NCBI RefSeq assembly: GCF_000247475.1
Contig: NZ_AHZC01000441.1
Location: forward strand, 1 to 64,000
Reading direction: 5' to 3'
Length of the DNA stretch: 64,000 nucleotides
Origin: Rhizobium sp. PDO1-076
Lineage (GTDB): Bacteria; Pseudomonadota; Alphaproteobacteria; Rhizobiales; Rhizobiaceae
Shown here: positions 1 to 9,834 of the stretch, in pieces
Numbering within the stretch: the first letter of the stretch is position 1
Layout of the letters: the number at the start of each line of letters is the position of its first letter
The notes under the pieces: generated by a model
Told to the model about the DNA's origin: nothing
What the model saw: the letters and a program-made list of their open reading frames with translations, nothing else
Databases searched by the model: none
Position numbers and translations under genes: made by a program

Positions 1-25
1 CGGAAGAGCATTCCGCGGTTTTCTT
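1..25 (+). terminator. possible intrinsic terminator of a gene entering from the left
   Basis: A short inverted repeat (CGGAA, loop GAGCA, TTCCG) is followed by CGG and a T-rich stretch on the plus strand. It would end a plus-strand gene lying left of the window and convergent with hppA. The stem is only 5 bp, so this is tentative. Confidence 0.3.
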
Positions 26-41
26 TTGTGTCCGGTCTGGA

Positions 42-2180
42 TCAGCCGGCGAGGACAGCCAGCAGCAACAATGCCACGATATTGGTGATCTTGATGGCCG
101 GGTTTACGGCGGGACCTGCCGTATCCTTGTAGGGATCGCCGACGGTGTCACCAGTGACGGAGGCCTTGTGGGCATCGGAGCCCTTGAGGTGCTTCACGCC
201 ATCCTTGTCGATGAAACCATCCTCGAAGCTCTTCTTCGCATTGTCCCAGGCGCCGCCGCCCGAAGTCATCGAGATCGCCACGAACAGGCCATTGACGATG
301 ACGCCAAGCAGCGAGGCGCCGAGGGCGGCAAAGGCGGACGCCTTCGAGCCTGAGATCAGCAAGACGCCGAAATAGACGACCAGAGGCGCCAGTACCGGCA
401 GCAGTGACGGGATGATCATCTCGCGGATGGCAGCGCGCGTCAGGATGTCGACGGCGCGGCCATAGTCCGGCTTCTCGGTGCCGGCCATGATGCCGGGCTT
501 TTCGCGAAACTGCCGGCGGACTTCCTCGACAATCGAACCGGCAGCACGACCGACGGCTGTCATGGCGATGCCACCGAAGAGATAGGGGATCAGACCCCCG
601 AAGATCAGGCCGGCGACGACATAGGGGTTCGACAGATCGAACGAAATTGCACCCATATCGGCAAAGTAGGGATACTGGGCGCTGTTGGCGGCAAAATACT
701 TCAGGTCGTTGGAATAAGCGGCAAAGAGAACCAAGGCTCCGAGACCGGCAGAACCGATGGCATAACCCTTGGTCACGGCCTTGGTGGTATTGCCCACCGC
801 ATCCAGCGCATCGGTCGACTTGCGGACTTCCGGCGGCAGGCCGGCCATTTCGGCAATGCCGCCGGCATTGTCGGTGACAGGTCCGAAGGCGTCGAGCGCG
901 ACGATCATGCCGGCAAGGCCAAGCATGGTCGTGACGGCGATGGCCGTACCGAACAGGCCGGCGAGCTGGTAGGTGGCAATGATGCCGCCGACGATGACGA
1001 TGGCCGGCAGAGCGGTCGATTCCAGCGATACGGCAAGGCCCTGGATGACGTTGGTGCCATGACCGGTGACCGATGCCTGGGCGATCGAATTGACCGGCCG
1101 CTTGTTGGTGCCGGTATAGTATTCGGTGATGACCACGATCAGCGCCGTAACGACAAGACCAAGGATGCCGCAGAAGAAGAGATTGAGGCCCGTGACGTCC
1201 ATGCCGGCAACGGTGCCGATCGAGCCCCAGCCGATTGTCAGCGAGGTGGCAAGCGCCAAACCGCCGACCGACAGCAGGCCGGTGACGATCAGCCCCTTGT
1301 ACAGCGCACCCATGATCGAACCATTGGTGCCGAGCTTGACGAAGAAGGTGCCGATGATCGAGGTGATGATGCAGGCGCCGCAAATGGCCAGCGGATAGAT
1401 CATGGTGATATCAAGGGCTGCGGATCCGGCAAAGAAGATCGCGGCCAGAACCATGGTCGCCACGACGGAAACCGCGTAGGTTTCGAAAAGGTCGGCAGCC
1501 ATGCCGGCGCAGTCACCGACATTGTCGCCGACATTATCGGCAATGGTTGCCGGATTGCGCGGGTCGTCTTCGGGAATGCCCGCTTCGACCTTGCCGACGA
1601 GGTCACCGCCGACATCGGCGCCCTTGGTGAAGATACCGCCGCCCAGACGGGCAAAGATGGAAATCAGCGATGCACCGAAGCCAAGCGCGACAAGCGAGTC
1701 GATGACCTCGCGCGAGCCGCTCTGGTGGCCCAGCATCGCCGTCAGAATGTAGAAATAGATCGAGACACCGAGCAGTGCGAGACCGGCGACAAGCATGCCG
1801 GTGATGGCACCGGACTTGAAGGCGATGTCGAGGCCGGCGGCCAGGCTGTGGGACGACGCCTGGGCCGTGCGCACATTGGCGCGAACAGAGACATGCATGC
1901 CGATGAAGCCGGCTGCGCCCGACAGGACGGCACCGATCAGGAAGCCGATGGCTGCCAGACCGGACAAAAGGAACCATGTGGCGACGAACACCACGGCACC
2001 GACGATCGCGATGGTCAGGTATTGACGAGCGAGATAGGCCTGCGCACCTTCGCGAATATAGCCTGCGATTTCCTGCATTCGGGCATTGCCCTGGTCAGCC
2101 GCCAACACTGAGCGCGTCGCCCAGACTGCGTAGACCACCGACAATAACCCGCATAAAATTACGCCTAAAAGAACCGTCAT
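42..2180 (-). CDS. hppA: Proton-translocating membrane pyrophosphatase, K+-independent type
   Basis: About 712 residues, an integral membrane enzyme that couples pyrophosphate hydrolysis to ion pumping across the inner membrane. The pyrophosphate/Mg site is visible as [15 protein letters not shown], followed by [20 protein letters not shown]. The K+-dependence signature reads [10 protein letters not shown]: Lys and Thr stand where K+-dependent enzymes carry Ala, so by family rules this is the K+-independent, H+-pumping class. An upstream in-frame start at 2213 exists, but the ATG at 2180 has GGGAGGG about 8 bases before it and begins directly with the first membrane helix, so I chose it. It lies downstream of an MFS gene and nusB on the same strand, but a -35-like box right after the MFS stop suggests its own promoter. 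Confidence 0.95.
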   Translation of the reverse strand: MTVLLGVILCGLLSVVYAVWATRSVLAADQGNARMQEIAGYIREGAQAYLARQYLTIAIVGAVVFVATWFLLSGLAAIGFLIGAVLSGAAGFIGMHVSVRANVRTAQASSHSLAAGLDIAFKSGAITGMLVAGLALLGVSIYFYILTAMLGHQSGSREVIDSLVALGFGASLISIFARLGGGIFTKGADVGGDLVGKVEAGIPEDDPRNPATIADNVGDNVGDCAGMAADLFETYAVSVVATMVLAAIFFAGSAALDITMIYPLAICGACIITSIIGTFFVKLGTNGSIMGALYKGLIVTGLLSVGGLALATSLTIGWGSIGTVAGMDVTGLNLFFCGILGLVVTALIVVITEYYTGTNKRPVNSIAQASVTGHGTNVIQGLAVSLESTALPAIVIVGGIIATYQLAGLFGTAIAVTTMLGLAGMIVALDAFGPVTDNAGGIAEMAGLPPEVRKSTDALDAVGNTTKAVTKGYAIGSAGLGALVLFAAYSNDLKYFAANSAQYPYFADMGAISFDLSNPYVVAGLIFGGLIPYLFGGIAMTAVGRAAGSIVEEVRRQFREKPGIMAGTEKPDYGRAVDILTRAAIREMIIPSLLPVLAPLVVYFGVLLISGSKASAFAALGASLLGVIVNGLFVAISMTSGGGAWDNAKKSFEDGFIDKDGVKHLKGSDAHKASVTGDTVGDPYKDTAGPAVNPAIKITNIVALLLLAVLAG

Positions 2181-2276
2181 TCGCAATACCCTCCCGTATT
2201 GCCCGCGCCTCACTCTTCGCGGGCGGTGTCACGCAGACTCAAGACCCCTCCTGCGAGACCTCGTCGACGCGAGGCG

Positions 2277-2305
2277 AGATTGCGTTGCACTTTCCTTTGC
2301 GTCAA
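2277..2305 (-). promoter_or_regulatory. candidate hppA promoter
   Basis: On the minus strand CTTGACG (-35) is followed after 17 bases by CAATCT (-10-like), between the upstream MFS gene and hppA. The -35 matches the rhizobial CTTGAC consensus well; the -10 is poor. Confidence 0.3.
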
Positions 2306-2333
2306 GTGCGCATATCCTGCGGAGATCAATGGC

Positions 2334-3560
2334 TCAGGCGGGTTTGCGGGAGGCGGCACGCATCTGGAGCAGGACCAGAACAAGGCAGAGAATTGTCACC
2401 GGCCAGATGACCAGGTTCATCACCGACCAGCCAAAGGCCGTAAAGACCTTGCCGGACGAGAAGGAGGATAGCGCCACGGTCGAAAACAGGATGATGTCGT
2501 GGAAACCCTGGACCTTGTCGGCTTCGGCCGGACGGTAGCTCGATGCGACGATGGCCGTCGCGCCGATGAAGCCGAAGTTCCAGCCGATGCCGAGCAGTAC
2601 CAGGGCACCCCAGAAATTCCACAACTCGATGCCCCAATGGGCCACCACCGCACAGGACATCAGGATCAACAGGCCAGCCGCGACGATCTTTTCCGGACCG
2701 AAGCGGGAAATCAGCATGCCGGTGAAAAAGCTCGGCGCGAACATGGCAATCACATGCCACTGGATGCCGAGCGTGGCGAGATCGGATGAGAAGCCACAGC
2801 CAATGACCATGGCAAGCGGCGCGCCGGTCATCATGAAGGTCATCAGGGCATAGGAGCCGATGCCGCAGACCATGCCGGTCATGAAACGCTGTGTCATGAC
2901 GATTTCGCGCAATGGACGGGTGGGTTCATGGGCTGCGGAGGTTTTCACGGAGAGGCTCGGCAGCTTCAAGAAGAAGAGCACACCAATTGCGGTCAGCAGC
3001 AGCGGCACAAGACCGAGGAAGGCGCCGGCAAAGGTTACCGGTGCTAGGCTGTCCTTCAGCCATATGGCGATCTGCGGACCGACGATGGCCGAGACGATGC
3101 CGGCGGCCAATATCCAGGAAATTGCCTTGCCCTTGTAGAAGTTCGGCGAGGCGTCCGCTGCTGCAAAACGGATCTTCTGGGTAAATCCGGCAGACAGTCC
3201 CATCAATGCCAGGGCGACAACAAAAAGCCAGAAGTTCGATTGGATCAGAGCGAAGGCCGCCAGCGCGCTGCCGGTTGCGCCCATCAGGGCACCGATCATG
3301 AAGCTTTCGCGCCGCCCGAGCAGACGCGATGCGGCCGCAACACCGATGGCACCCAACGCGATGCCGACATTGAAGCCGGTCAGAGGCGCGGTGGACAGAG
3401 ACTTGTCGGCACCGAGCATCTGGAATCCGGCAAGGCCGCCGACCGAAAAGGCCAGCGGCGGTGCCGCGCCCAGGATGGCCTGGGCGACAGCCAGGAGGGA
3501 GACGTTTCGCTTGGCCGTCGCAAGTTGACCGTCCAGCCCCGCGTTCGACGTCCCGTCCAT
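2334..3560 (-). CDS. MFS transporter, substrate unknown
   Basis: About 408 residues with roughly twelve hydrophobic segments, the length and pattern of the major facilitator superfamily. The first helix follows a short polar start (MDGTSNAGLDGQLATAKRN). Lys- and Glu-containing cytoplasmic loops between helices are typical. The open frame runs back to 3677, into nusB, but the ATG at 3560 has AGGACAGGG upstream and lies just after the nusB stop at 3574, so I place the start there. The 13-base gap suggests co-transcription with ribH-nusB. The substrate cannot be read from the sequence; no motif links it to riboflavin or to pyrophosphate. Confidence 0.8.
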   Translation of the reverse strand: MDGTSNAGLDGQLATAKRNVSLLAVAQAILGAAPPLAFSVGGLAGFQMLGADKSLSTAPLTGFNVGIALGAIGVAAASRLLGRRESFMIGALMGATGSALAAFALIQSNFWLFVVALALMGLSAGFTQKIRFAAADASPNFYKGKAISWILAAGIVSAIVGPQIAIWLKDSLAPVTFAGAFLGLVPLLLTAIGVLFFLKLPSLSVKTSAAHEPTRPLREIVMTQRFMTGMVCGIGSYALMTFMMTGAPLAMVIGCGFSSDLATLGIQWHVIAMFAPSFFTGMLISRFGPEKIVAAGLLILMSCAVVAHWGIELWNFWGALVLLGIGWNFGFIGATAIVASSYRPAEADKVQGFHDIILFSTVALSSFSSGKVFTAFGWSVMNLVIWPVTILCLVLVLLQMRAASRKPA

Positions 3561-3573
3561 GCCCTGTCCTGCC

Positions 3574-4053
3574 TTATTTTTGCGCCGGTGCGCGGACCTG
3601 CTTTGCAATGCGATCGAGCACGGCATTGACCAGTTTCGGCTCGTCGTCCGAGAAGAAAGCCTGCGCGATCTCGACATATTCCGTTACAATTACCGCGATC
3701 GGTACGTCCTTGCGCTCGATCAATTCGAACGTGCCGGCGCGCAGGATCGCGCGCACCGTGCTGTCGATACGCGACAGCATCCAGTCATCCTGCAGGGCTG
3801 CGCGGATCATCGGATCGATCTTGGTCTGGTCACGCACCACGCCGGCAACAATGGAACGGAACCAGGATGCGTCGGCCTTGAGATAGGTGTCGCCATCCAC
3901 TTCCTGGCCGAGGCGGTGTGTCTCGTATTCCGCGACGACTTCAAGCACACCCGTGCCGCCGATATCCATCTGGTAGAGTGCCTGCACGGCTGCAAGCCGG
4001 GCCGCGCCACGCTGGTTTGCCGTCTTGGCCGGCTGTTTGTCTTCGGTCGTCAT
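3574..4053 (-). CDS. nusB: Transcription antitermination factor NusB
   Basis: 159 residues, an all-helical RNA-binding protein that works with NusE (S10) in antitermination of rRNA operons. Recognisable blocks are [16 protein letters not shown] near the N-terminus, [17 protein letters not shown] in the middle and [17 protein letters not shown] near the C-terminus. The start is 3 bases after the ribH stop (TGA-TCG-ATG), so the two genes are almost certainly translated from one message. ribH-nusB pairing is widespread in bacteria, which supports both calls. Confidence 0.95.
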   Translation of the reverse strand: MTTEDKQPAKTANQRGAARLAAVQALYQMDIGGTGVLEVVAEYETHRLGQEVDGDTYLKADASWFRSIVAGVVRDQTKIDPMIRAALQDDWMLSRIDSTVRAILRAGTFELIERKDVPIAVIVTEYVEIAQAFFSDDEPKLVNAVLDRIAKQVRAPAQK

Positions 4054-4056
4054 CGA

Positions 4057-4515
4057 TCAGCTACCCAGTTTGTTCTTCAGCGCAATCATGGTCAGCGCTG
4101 CCCGTGCGGCAAAGCCACCCTTGTCCTTTTCCGAACGCTTGACGCGCGCCCAGGCCTGCTCCTCGTTCTCGACCGTCATGATGCCGTTGCCGATCGAAAG
4201 AGATTCAGACACGGCGAGGTCCATCAGAGCACGCGAGGATTCATTCGAAACGATATCGAAGTGATAGGTCTCGCCGCGAATGACCATGCCGAGCGCGACA
4301 AAGCCGTCATAGACGGTGCCTTCGTCGTCCGACGCATCCAGCGCCATGGCGATTGCCGGCGGAATTTCGAGTGCACCCGGCACCGTGATGATGTCGTAGG
4401 TGGCGCCGGCTTCATCGAGCGCTGCGCGTGCACCATCCAGAAGTGCATCAGACATATCGTCGTAGAAACGTGCCTCGACGATCAGCAAATGCGGCGAAGC
4501 CTTCTTCTTTCCCAT
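4057..4515 (-). CDS. ribH: 6,7-dimethyl-8-ribityllumazine synthase
   Basis: 152 residues from the ATG at 4515; catalyses the penultimate step of riboflavin synthesis, joining the pyrimidine from RibD with the butanone phosphate. The family signatures [15 protein letters not shown] (substrate site) and [20 protein letters not shown] (catalytic His region) are both present, and the length is normal. An open frame continues upstream to 4614, but that extension has no family similarity. The Shine-Dalgarno (AGG just before the ATG) is weak. ribD is about 0.9 kb away on the same strand, with two small plus-strand genes between them and no riboflavin synthase. Confidence 0.95.
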   Translation of the reverse strand: MGKKKASPHLLIVEARFYDDMSDALLDGARAALDEAGATYDIITVPGALEIPPAIAMALDASDDEGTVYDGFVALGMVIRGETYHFDIVSNESSRALMDLAVSESLSIGNGIMTVENEEQAWARVKRSEKDKGGFAARAALTMIALKNKLGS

Positions 4516-4842
4516 AACCTGATCCGATCTTGAATGTGATTGTGGCCCACGGCCAAACAGAAACGCGGTCAAACCATGCTGTTTCACGGAAGGCAAGTGT
4601 TTTTCGGCCAGCATGTCTCTCCGCCATCTTCGCCCTTATCGACGAGATCAGGGCCAATGGTGCAACCCCACGTTTCGGCACGCGCTAATGCGGGCAAAAT
4701 CGTGTCGAAGATCGTGACAAATCTTTAATGGAATTCAGTGCCTTACCGGCTGGATTTCGCCGCAATCCGATCCCAGCTTCAGCCTTGCAAGCGAGCGACG
4801 GAATTCCCCGCCATCGCAGCTTTCCTTGAAAGGATGAGGACA
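4516..4842. other. intergenic region between divergent ribH and a secreted-protein gene
   Basis: About 327 bases. I looked for the conserved blocks of an FMN riboswitch on the ribH strand and did not find them. No tRNA, strong hairpin or clear -35/-10 pair was recognised. It must hold the promoters of both divergent genes. Confidence 0.5.
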
Positions 4843-5205
4843 ATGAATCGCTTTGCATCCGCACTCAGCGCATCGGCCATCTCGGCGCTTGCCTTTGGTG
4901 GCGACAGCTACGCCGCCATGCCGGCCACCGGCACCACCGCCTCGCAACAAATCGAACAGACGATCACCGGACTGACCGCCAACCATTTCGACATCATTCG
5001 TCTCGATGAATTGGACAGGGGAGATCCCGTGCTGCAGAAGTTCGAGACTGTCGCGCCAGGCTCTCAGGAAGCCAGAATGATCCAGGCTTCGGTGATTGCC
5101 AACAAGTCGCTGTCTCGGCGACTCCAGTCGGAAAAGGTCGAACTGACCAATATCGTCGGCGCCGAACGCGCCAGCGACGGCACCGTCACCTTCTATCTGC
5201 GATAG
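4843..5205 (+). CDS. small secreted protein of unknown function
   Basis: 120 residues from the ATG at 4843, which has AGGATGAGGA immediately upstream; the frame is open further back to 4738 but without a ribosome site. The N-terminus (MNRFASALSASAISALAFGG, cleavage likely near SYAA) looks like a Sec signal peptide. The mature part is polar, has no cysteine, and ends in an alternating segment (DGTVTFYLR) that could be a beta strand. I do not recognise the family. It stands alone between ribH and ribD, on the opposite strand, followed by a GC-rich hairpin. Confidence 0.7.
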   Translation: MNRFASALSASAISALAFGGDSYAAMPATGTTASQQIEQTITGLTANHFDIIRLDELDRGDPVLQKFETVAPGSQEARMIQASVIANKSLSRRLQSEKVELTNIVGAERASDGTVTFYLR

Positions 5206-5238
5206 CCGCCGCCCCCTCTTCCCCTGCCCGCTTTACAG

Positions 5239-5265
5239 CATCCCCGCGCTCCCGGCGCGGGGATG
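5239..5265 (+). terminator. GC-rich hairpin after the secreted-protein gene
   Basis: An 11-bp perfect stem (CATCCCCGCGC / GCGCGGGGATG) with a 5-base loop, followed by GTTTGTC. The weak T run makes it an imperfect intrinsic terminator. Confidence 0.5.
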
Positions 5266-5365
5266 GTTTGTCATGAGCGGAACAAAAGCGGTCAAATGCG
5301 TGTTGTCAGACTACCGAGGCGGAAATCAATCCGACGGATGCAGAAACAGAAAACAGGAGGTCACC

Positions 5366-5443
5366 ATGGGACGCAGTATTCTTCTCTGGCTTGTTGGGGT
5401 GCCGATCCCGATCATCATTCTGATCATGCTGTTCTGGCGCTAA
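5366..5443 (+). CDS. 25-residue single-helix membrane microprotein
   Basis: A 26-codon frame encoding MGRSILLWLVGVPIPIIILI followed by MLFWR and TAA. It is preceded by a near-perfect Shine-Dalgarno, AGGAGGT, 5 bases before the ATG, which is stronger than those of most genes here. The product is one hydrophobic helix with Arg at both ends, consistent with an inner-membrane peptide. I recall similar tiny membrane proteins with a GVPIPIIIL core in rhizobia, without a known function. It ends 4 bases before the convergent ribD stop. Confidence 0.7.
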   Translation: MGRSILLWLVGVPIPIIILIMLFWR

Positions 5444-5447
5444 GGCG

Positions 5448-6533
5448 TCAGAGCCAAGCCGACGCCGGAAGGCGCTCGAACACCAACAGCTGATCGGAGC
5501 CGTAAGTCTCCGATCGCTGCAAGGAAAATCCCGCCGGAGGTCGATCCCCGGTAATTGGCGAAGCTATTCCTTCTCCGAGGTTGATAGCACCGCGATAGAG
5601 GTGAATGTAGTCGACCAGCCCCTGGCTGAGGAAATTTGCGGCGACGCGCGCACCGCCCTCAACCATCAGCGAAGACACGCCCCTGTCTGCCAGCCGAAGC
5701 AACAGGTCTTCGATGCCATCCACCTCAACAATCTCCACACCCAGCGCCTCAAGCGCTTGACGATTGCCGACGGCTCCGACGCTCGCGGCCAGAAGTACCG
5801 GCACCTCGTGCGCCGTCTGCGCAAGTTTGGACGAAGGTGACAGTTCGAGATTGCGATCCAGCACGATCCGCAGGGGCGACGTATGCTCAAGTCCCGGCAG
5901 CCTGACCGTCAGTTCAGGATCATCCGGATTGGCGGTGCCGATACCCACCAGGATCGCATCGCTTTTCGAGCGCAGCAGATGAACCTCTGCCCGGGCTTCG
6001 GGGCCCGTGATCGCGACCTGACCGGCACCCGTCTTGCCCAACATACCATCGGCAGAAACCGCAAGCTTGAGAGTCACTTGCGGCCGTCCCTTTGTCTGGC
6101 GTGTGAGATAACCGGACATTGCCTCGCGGGCCTCGCGCTGGAGAGTGCCCGTGGTCACCTCAATACCGGCATCCGCCAATATCTGCAGACCCCGCCCGGA
6201 TACCCGCGGATCAGGATCCGCCACGGCAACAACGACTCGCGATACTCCGGCGGCGATCAGCACGCCCGCGCAAGGCGGCGTCATGCCATGGTGGGAACAG
6301 GGCTCAAGGGTGACATAGGCAGTCGCCCCCCTCGCCTTTTCGCCTGCGTCGGCAATTGCCTGAGGCTCGGCATGCGGCCTGCCGCCCGGGGCGGTGACGC
6401 CGCGACCGACAACCTCGTCATTGCTGACGATCACACAGCCGACGGACGGGTTGGATGCCGTCTGGCCAAGATGGGTCAGCGAGAGGCTGATCGCCTCGCG
6501 CATGAATGCCTCATCCTTTGCCGTGACGGACAA
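5448..6533 (-). CDS. ribD: Bifunctional riboflavin deaminase/reductase RibD
   Basis: 361 residues. The N-terminal deaminase domain (about 1-145) carries the zinc motif HAEPQA and PCSHHGMTPPC; the C-terminal reductase domain (about 150-355) has TLKLAVSADG and LMVEGGARVAANFL. It performs two successive steps of the pyrimidine branch of riboflavin synthesis. The start is a TTG at 6533, 4 bases past the nrdR stop, with GGTGGA upstream; this gives the expected spacing to the family's first conserved Met. The ATG at 6503, with AAGGATGAGG before it, is a real alternative and would shorten the protein by 10 residues. Likely co-transcribed with glyA and nrdR. Confidence 0.93.
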   Translation of the reverse strand: MSVTAKDEAFMREAISLSLTHLGQTASNPSVGCVIVSNDEVVGRGVTAPGGRPHAEPQAIADAGEKARGATAYVTLEPCSHHGMTPPCAGVLIAAGVSRVVVAVADPDPRVSGRGLQILADAGIEVTTGTLQREAREAMSGYLTRQTKGRPQVTLKLAVSADGMLGKTGAGQVAITGPEARAEVHLLRSKSDAILVGIGTANPDDPELTVRLPGLEHTSPLRIVLDRNLELSPSSKLAQTAHEVPVLLAASVGAVGNRQALEALGVEIVEVDGIEDLLLRLADRGVSSLMVEGGARVAANFLSQGLVDYIHLYRGAINLGEGIASPITGDRPPAGFSLQRSETYGSDQLLVFERLPASAWL

Positions 6534-6537
6534 GGTA

Positions 6538-7014
6538 TCAGTCCACCCCGTTGTCGCGCGAGATCTTTGCGTTGATCTCGGCGATCACATTCTCGAAGTC
6601 TTCGGCATGAGAGAAATCGCGATAGACGGAGGCATAGCGGACAAAGCCGACGTCATCGAGGCTCTTCAGAGCTTCCAGCACCTGCAGGCCGATCGCCTCG
6701 GACGAGATTTCGGTCTCGCCCGAACTTTCCAGCCTGCGAACGATGCCGGATACGGCGCGTTCGATCCGGTCGCGGTCCACGGGACGCTTGCGCAGTGCGA
6801 TCTCGAAAGACCGCACCAGCTTGTCGCGATCGAAGGGCGCCTTGCGGCCCGTCTTCTTGGCAACCATCAGTTCACGCAGTTGCACCCGCTCGAACGTGGT
6901 GAAACGGCCGCCGCAATCGGGACAAATGCGACGCCGACGGATGGACGTGTTGTCCTCCGCCGGGCGCGAGTCCTTGACCTGTGTTTCATCCGAGCCGCAG
7001 AAGGGGCAACGCAT
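6538..7014 (-). CDS. nrdR: Transcriptional repressor NrdR
   Basis: 158 residues. Zinc ribbon at the N-terminus ([17 protein letters not shown] and [12 protein letters not shown], four cysteines) followed by an ATP-cone domain (about 50-140). NrdR represses ribonucleotide reductase genes in response to adenine nucleotides. It sits between glyA (12-base gap) and ribD (4-base gap), the usual alphaproteobacterial glyA-nrdR-ribD order, so it is probably read from the glyA promoter. Confidence 0.96.
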   Translation of the reverse strand: MRCPFCGSDETQVKDSRPAEDNTSIRRRRICPDCGGRFTTFERVQLRELMVAKKTGRKAPFDRDKLVRSFEIALRKRPVDRDRIERAVSGIVRRLESSGETEISSEAIGLQVLEALKSLDDVGFVRYASVYRDFSHAEDFENVIAEINAKISRDNGVD

Positions 7015-7026
7015 CAGCCTTAAGCC

Positions 7027-8316
7027 TTACATGTAGGGGTACATCGGGAAGCGGTCCGTCAGGGCCACGACCTTTTCGCGAACGTTTGCTTCGACGGCCG
7101 CATTACCCTCGTCGGAATTGGCGACCTTCAGACCATCGAGGACCTCGACGATCAGGTTGCCGATTTCCTTGAAGTCAGCTTCCTTGAAGCCGCGGGTCGT
7201 GCCGGCCGGCGTGCCGAGGCGGATACCCGAGGTGACAAAAGGCTTTTCCGGATCGAAGGGAATGCCATTCTTGTTGCAGGTGACAAAGGCGCGGCCGAGC
7301 GCGGTCTCGGCGCGCTTGCCGGTGGCGTTCTTCTTGCGCAGATCGACCAGCATCAGGTGGTTGTCGGTACCGCCGGAAACGATATCGAGACCGCCGGCCA
7401 CCAGCGTCTCGGACAGCGCCTTGGCATTCTTGACGATCTGGGCGGCGTAGTCCTGGAATTCCGGCTGCAGCGCTTCACCGAAGGCAACGGCCTTGGCGGC
7501 GATGACATGCATCAGCGGGCCGCCCTGGAGGCCCGGGAAGACGGCCGAGTTGAACTTCTTCGCCAGATCCTCGTCATTGGTGAGGATCATGCCACCGCGC
7601 GGGCCGCGTAACGACTTGTGGGTCGTGGTGGTGGCGACATGGCAATGCGGGAATGGCGACGGATGCTGATTACCGGCAACGAGACCGGCAATATGGGCCA
7701 TGTCGACCATCAGCCACGCGCCGACTTCGTCGGCGATCTCGCGGAAGCGCTTCCAGTCCCAGATGCGGGAATACGCCGTGCCGCCGGCAATGATCAGCTT
7801 CGGCTTGTGCTTGCGGGCCGATTCAGCAACCGCGTCCATGTCGAGGAGGTTATCGCCTTCGCGCACGCCGTAGGACACGACGTTGAACCACTTGCCGGAC
7901 ATGTTGACCGGCGAACCATGCGTCAGGTGACCACCCGAATTGAGGTCGAGACCCATGAAGGTGTCGCCCGGCTGCAGGAGCGCCAGGAATACGGCCTGGT
8001 TCATCTGGCTGCCAGAATTCGGCTGGACGTTGGCGAAGTTGACGCCGAACAGCTTCTTGGCGCGCTCGATGGCCAGTTCCTCGGCAATATCCACGAACTG
8101 GCAGCCACCGTAGTAGCGCTTGCCCGGATAACCTTCGGCATATTTGTTGGTCATGATCGAGCCCTGTGCTTCCAGCACCGCACGCGAGACAATATTCTCG
8201 GATGCAATCAGTTCGATCTCATGACGTTGGCGACCAAGTTCTTTCTCGATCGCACCAAAAATGTCCGGATCTGTTTCGGCCAGGGGGCGAGAGAAGAAGG
8301 CATCGGTATTCGACAT
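7027..8316 (-). CDS. glyA: Serine hydroxymethyltransferase
   Basis: 429 residues, the normal length. A PLP enzyme interconverting serine and glycine and charging tetrahydrofolate with a one-carbon unit. The PLP lysine lies in [14 protein letters not shown]; other signatures are [22 protein letters not shown] and [13 protein letters not shown]. The ATG at 8316 is preceded by GAGGAG. It heads the glyA-nrdR-ribD transcription unit. The preceding transpeptidase gene is closed by a terminator at 8462-8480, so glyA has its own promoter in the roughly 130-base gap. Confidence 0.97.
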   Translation of the reverse strand: MSNTDAFFSRPLAETDPDIFGAIEKELGRQRHEIELIASENIVSRAVLEAQGSIMTNKYAEGYPGKRYYGGCQFVDIAEELAIERAKKLFGVNFANVQPNSGSQMNQAVFLALLQPGDTFMGLDLNSGGHLTHGSPVNMSGKWFNVVSYGVREGDNLLDMDAVAESARKHKPKLIIAGGTAYSRIWDWKRFREIADEVGAWLMVDMAHIAGLVAGNQHPSPFPHCHVATTTTHKSLRGPRGGMILTNDEDLAKKFNSAVFPGLQGGPLMHVIAAKAVAFGEALQPEFQDYAAQIVKNAKALSETLVAGGLDIVSGGTDNHLMLVDLRKKNATGKRAETALGRAFVTCNKNGIPFDPEKPFVTSGIRLGTPAGTTRGFKEADFKEIGNLIVEVLDGLKVANSDEGNAAVEANVREKVVALTDRFPMYPYM

Positions 8317-8452
8317 GATCGCAGGCTCCTCAAAGAGTTTGATGCTGTGGGGTATTAACGTTCCGCAGGGCCGAGGGCAATACGATCAGCGACATTTGCG
8401 CATCAAATGACGCGACCTTCGAGATCAATGACTAAAGCTGGTCGCGTCGAAT

Positions 8453-8480
8453 AAAAAAAGCCGCGTCCGGGAAGGACGCG
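8453..8480 (-). terminator. intrinsic terminator of the L,D-transpeptidase gene
   Basis: A perfect 7-bp stem (CGCGTCC / GGACGCG) with a 5-base loop, followed on the minus strand by a run of seven T (the A run at 8453-8459). Confidence 0.85.
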
Positions 8481-8508
8481 ACCATGATTTCCGTGCGCCG
8501 AATGCGGC

Positions 8509-9834
8509 TTATTGGGGCAGGAGATCTTCTTCGATCGATCCGGATGCCTGCTCGACGCCGATATTGGCCTGCAGGGCCAGCTGCGCATCGCCATCCTTCT
8601 GGTAGATATCGTCGCGGAACTGCACCACCTGGTCCTTGGCCGACCACGCCGTGATGTAGACGATATAGACAGGCACTTCCTGGGCGAGCTTGATCGGATT
8701 GTTCTGGCGGGTCGTGATGACCCGTTCGATCTCCTGGCGCGACCAGCCGGGCGTATCACGCAACAGCCAGGTGACCAGGTCGCGAACGTTCTGAACACGC
8801 ATGCAGCCCGAGGATTCAAAGCGCATCAGCTTGTTGAACAGGCCCTGCTGGGGCGTATCGTGCATGTATTCGTTGTTCGGGTTGTGGAAGTTGATCTTCG
8901 TCGAGGACATGGCGTTGATCTTGCCAGGGTCCTGACGGAACATCAGGTTCGGTGCCTTCGGTGCAAACCAGTCGACGCTTTCCGGCGACACTTCCGTACC
9001 ATTGCCATCGATCAGGCGGATGTTGTTGCGCGTCAGATAAGTCGGGTCCTTCTGCATCAGCGGCACGATGTCCTTTTCGACAATCGAACGCGGCGCAGTC
9101 CAGTAAGGATTGAGAATGACTTCATAGATCTTCGAGTTGATCGTGTGGGTCGGACGGTCGATGCGGCCGACGACTGCGGTGTTGCGCAGCGCCACGCTGT
9201 CATTTTCCACCGCCTCGACATAGGCAGCCGGAATATTGACCATCAGATAGCGCGGACCGAGATCACCCGACATGGACTGCAGGCGAATGAGGTTGGTGTT
9301 CAACTGGTTGAGGCGAACATCGGCACTGACGTTCAAAGCCTTGATCGTGAACTCGCCGAGGACACCGTCTTCCGGCAGGCCGTGACGGGCCTGGAACCGT
9401 TTGACGGCACCGTCGACATAGCTGTCGAAAGAGTTCGACATGCCGGCTTCCTGCGGCAGATCTCCCGAAATCATCAGGCGCTGGCGCAAGGCCTGAACCG
9501 ACGGATCGGTGACGCCAAGACGCAGTTTGACCTGCGGATTGACGGCTGGCCAACCGCCATTCGATACGATCGCCTGGTATTGGGCGATCGCCTGCTGCAT
9601 GTTGGTGGCGCTGTTGCCGCTGATCATCGGCGTGTTGGAGGCAACCGCCGTGACCGTACGCGAGGCCTGGGCATCGAACTGGTCATCCCAGTTGCCGCGA
9701 CGTGGTGCATTGATCAGCTCATCAATAGCCGTCTGGGCCAAGGCCTGCCCCGCGATCGCCGCGACACTGACAGCTCCCGCGCCCCGCAGAAGCGATCGAC
9801 GCGAAAGATCAACAATTCCAGACTTTTTGGACAT
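8509..9834 (-). CDS. Tat-exported L,D-transpeptidase (YcbB/LdtD-like)
   Basis: 441 residues from the ATG at 9834, which has GGTAGGAA before it; an upstream ATG at 9873 would only lengthen a signal peptide. The N-terminus has a twin-arginine signal (SRRSLLRGAG, then a hydrophobic segment ending AGQALA). A peptidoglycan-binding domain follows at about 120-185 (DGAVKRFQARHGLPEDG), then a YkuD catalytic domain with the His of HDTPQQGLF and the Cys of FESSGCMRVQNV. It forms 3-3 cross-links in periplasmic peptidoglycan. The nearby MarR regulator matches LdtR, the known regulator of such a gene in Liberibacter and its relatives. The gene has its own terminator and an upstream region with inverted repeats. 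Confidence 0.9.
   Translation of the reverse strand: MSKKSGIVDLSRRSLLRGAGAVSVAAIAGQALAQTAIDELINAPRRGNWDDQFDAQASRTVTAVASNTPMISGNSATNMQQAIAQYQAIVSNGGWPAVNPQVKLRLGVTDPSVQALRQRLMISGDLPQEAGMSNSFDSYVDGAVKRFQARHGLPEDGVLGEFTIKALNVSADVRLNQLNTNLIRLQSMSGDLGPRYLMVNIPAAYVEAVENDSVALRNTAVVGRIDRPTHTINSKIYEVILNPYWTAPRSIVEKDIVPLMQKDPTYLTRNNIRLIDGNGTEVSPESVDWFAPKAPNLMFRQDPGKINAMSSTKINFHNPNNEYMHDTPQQGLFNKLMRFESSGCMRVQNVRDLVTWLLRDTPGWSRQEIERVITTRQNNPIKLAQEVPVYIVYITAWSAKDQVVQFRDDIYQKDGDAQLALQANIGVEQASGSIEEDLLPQ

Noticed and set aside
4516-4842. Possible FMN riboswitch upstream of ribH
   Set aside because: The conserved RFN sequence blocks were not found on the ribH strand.
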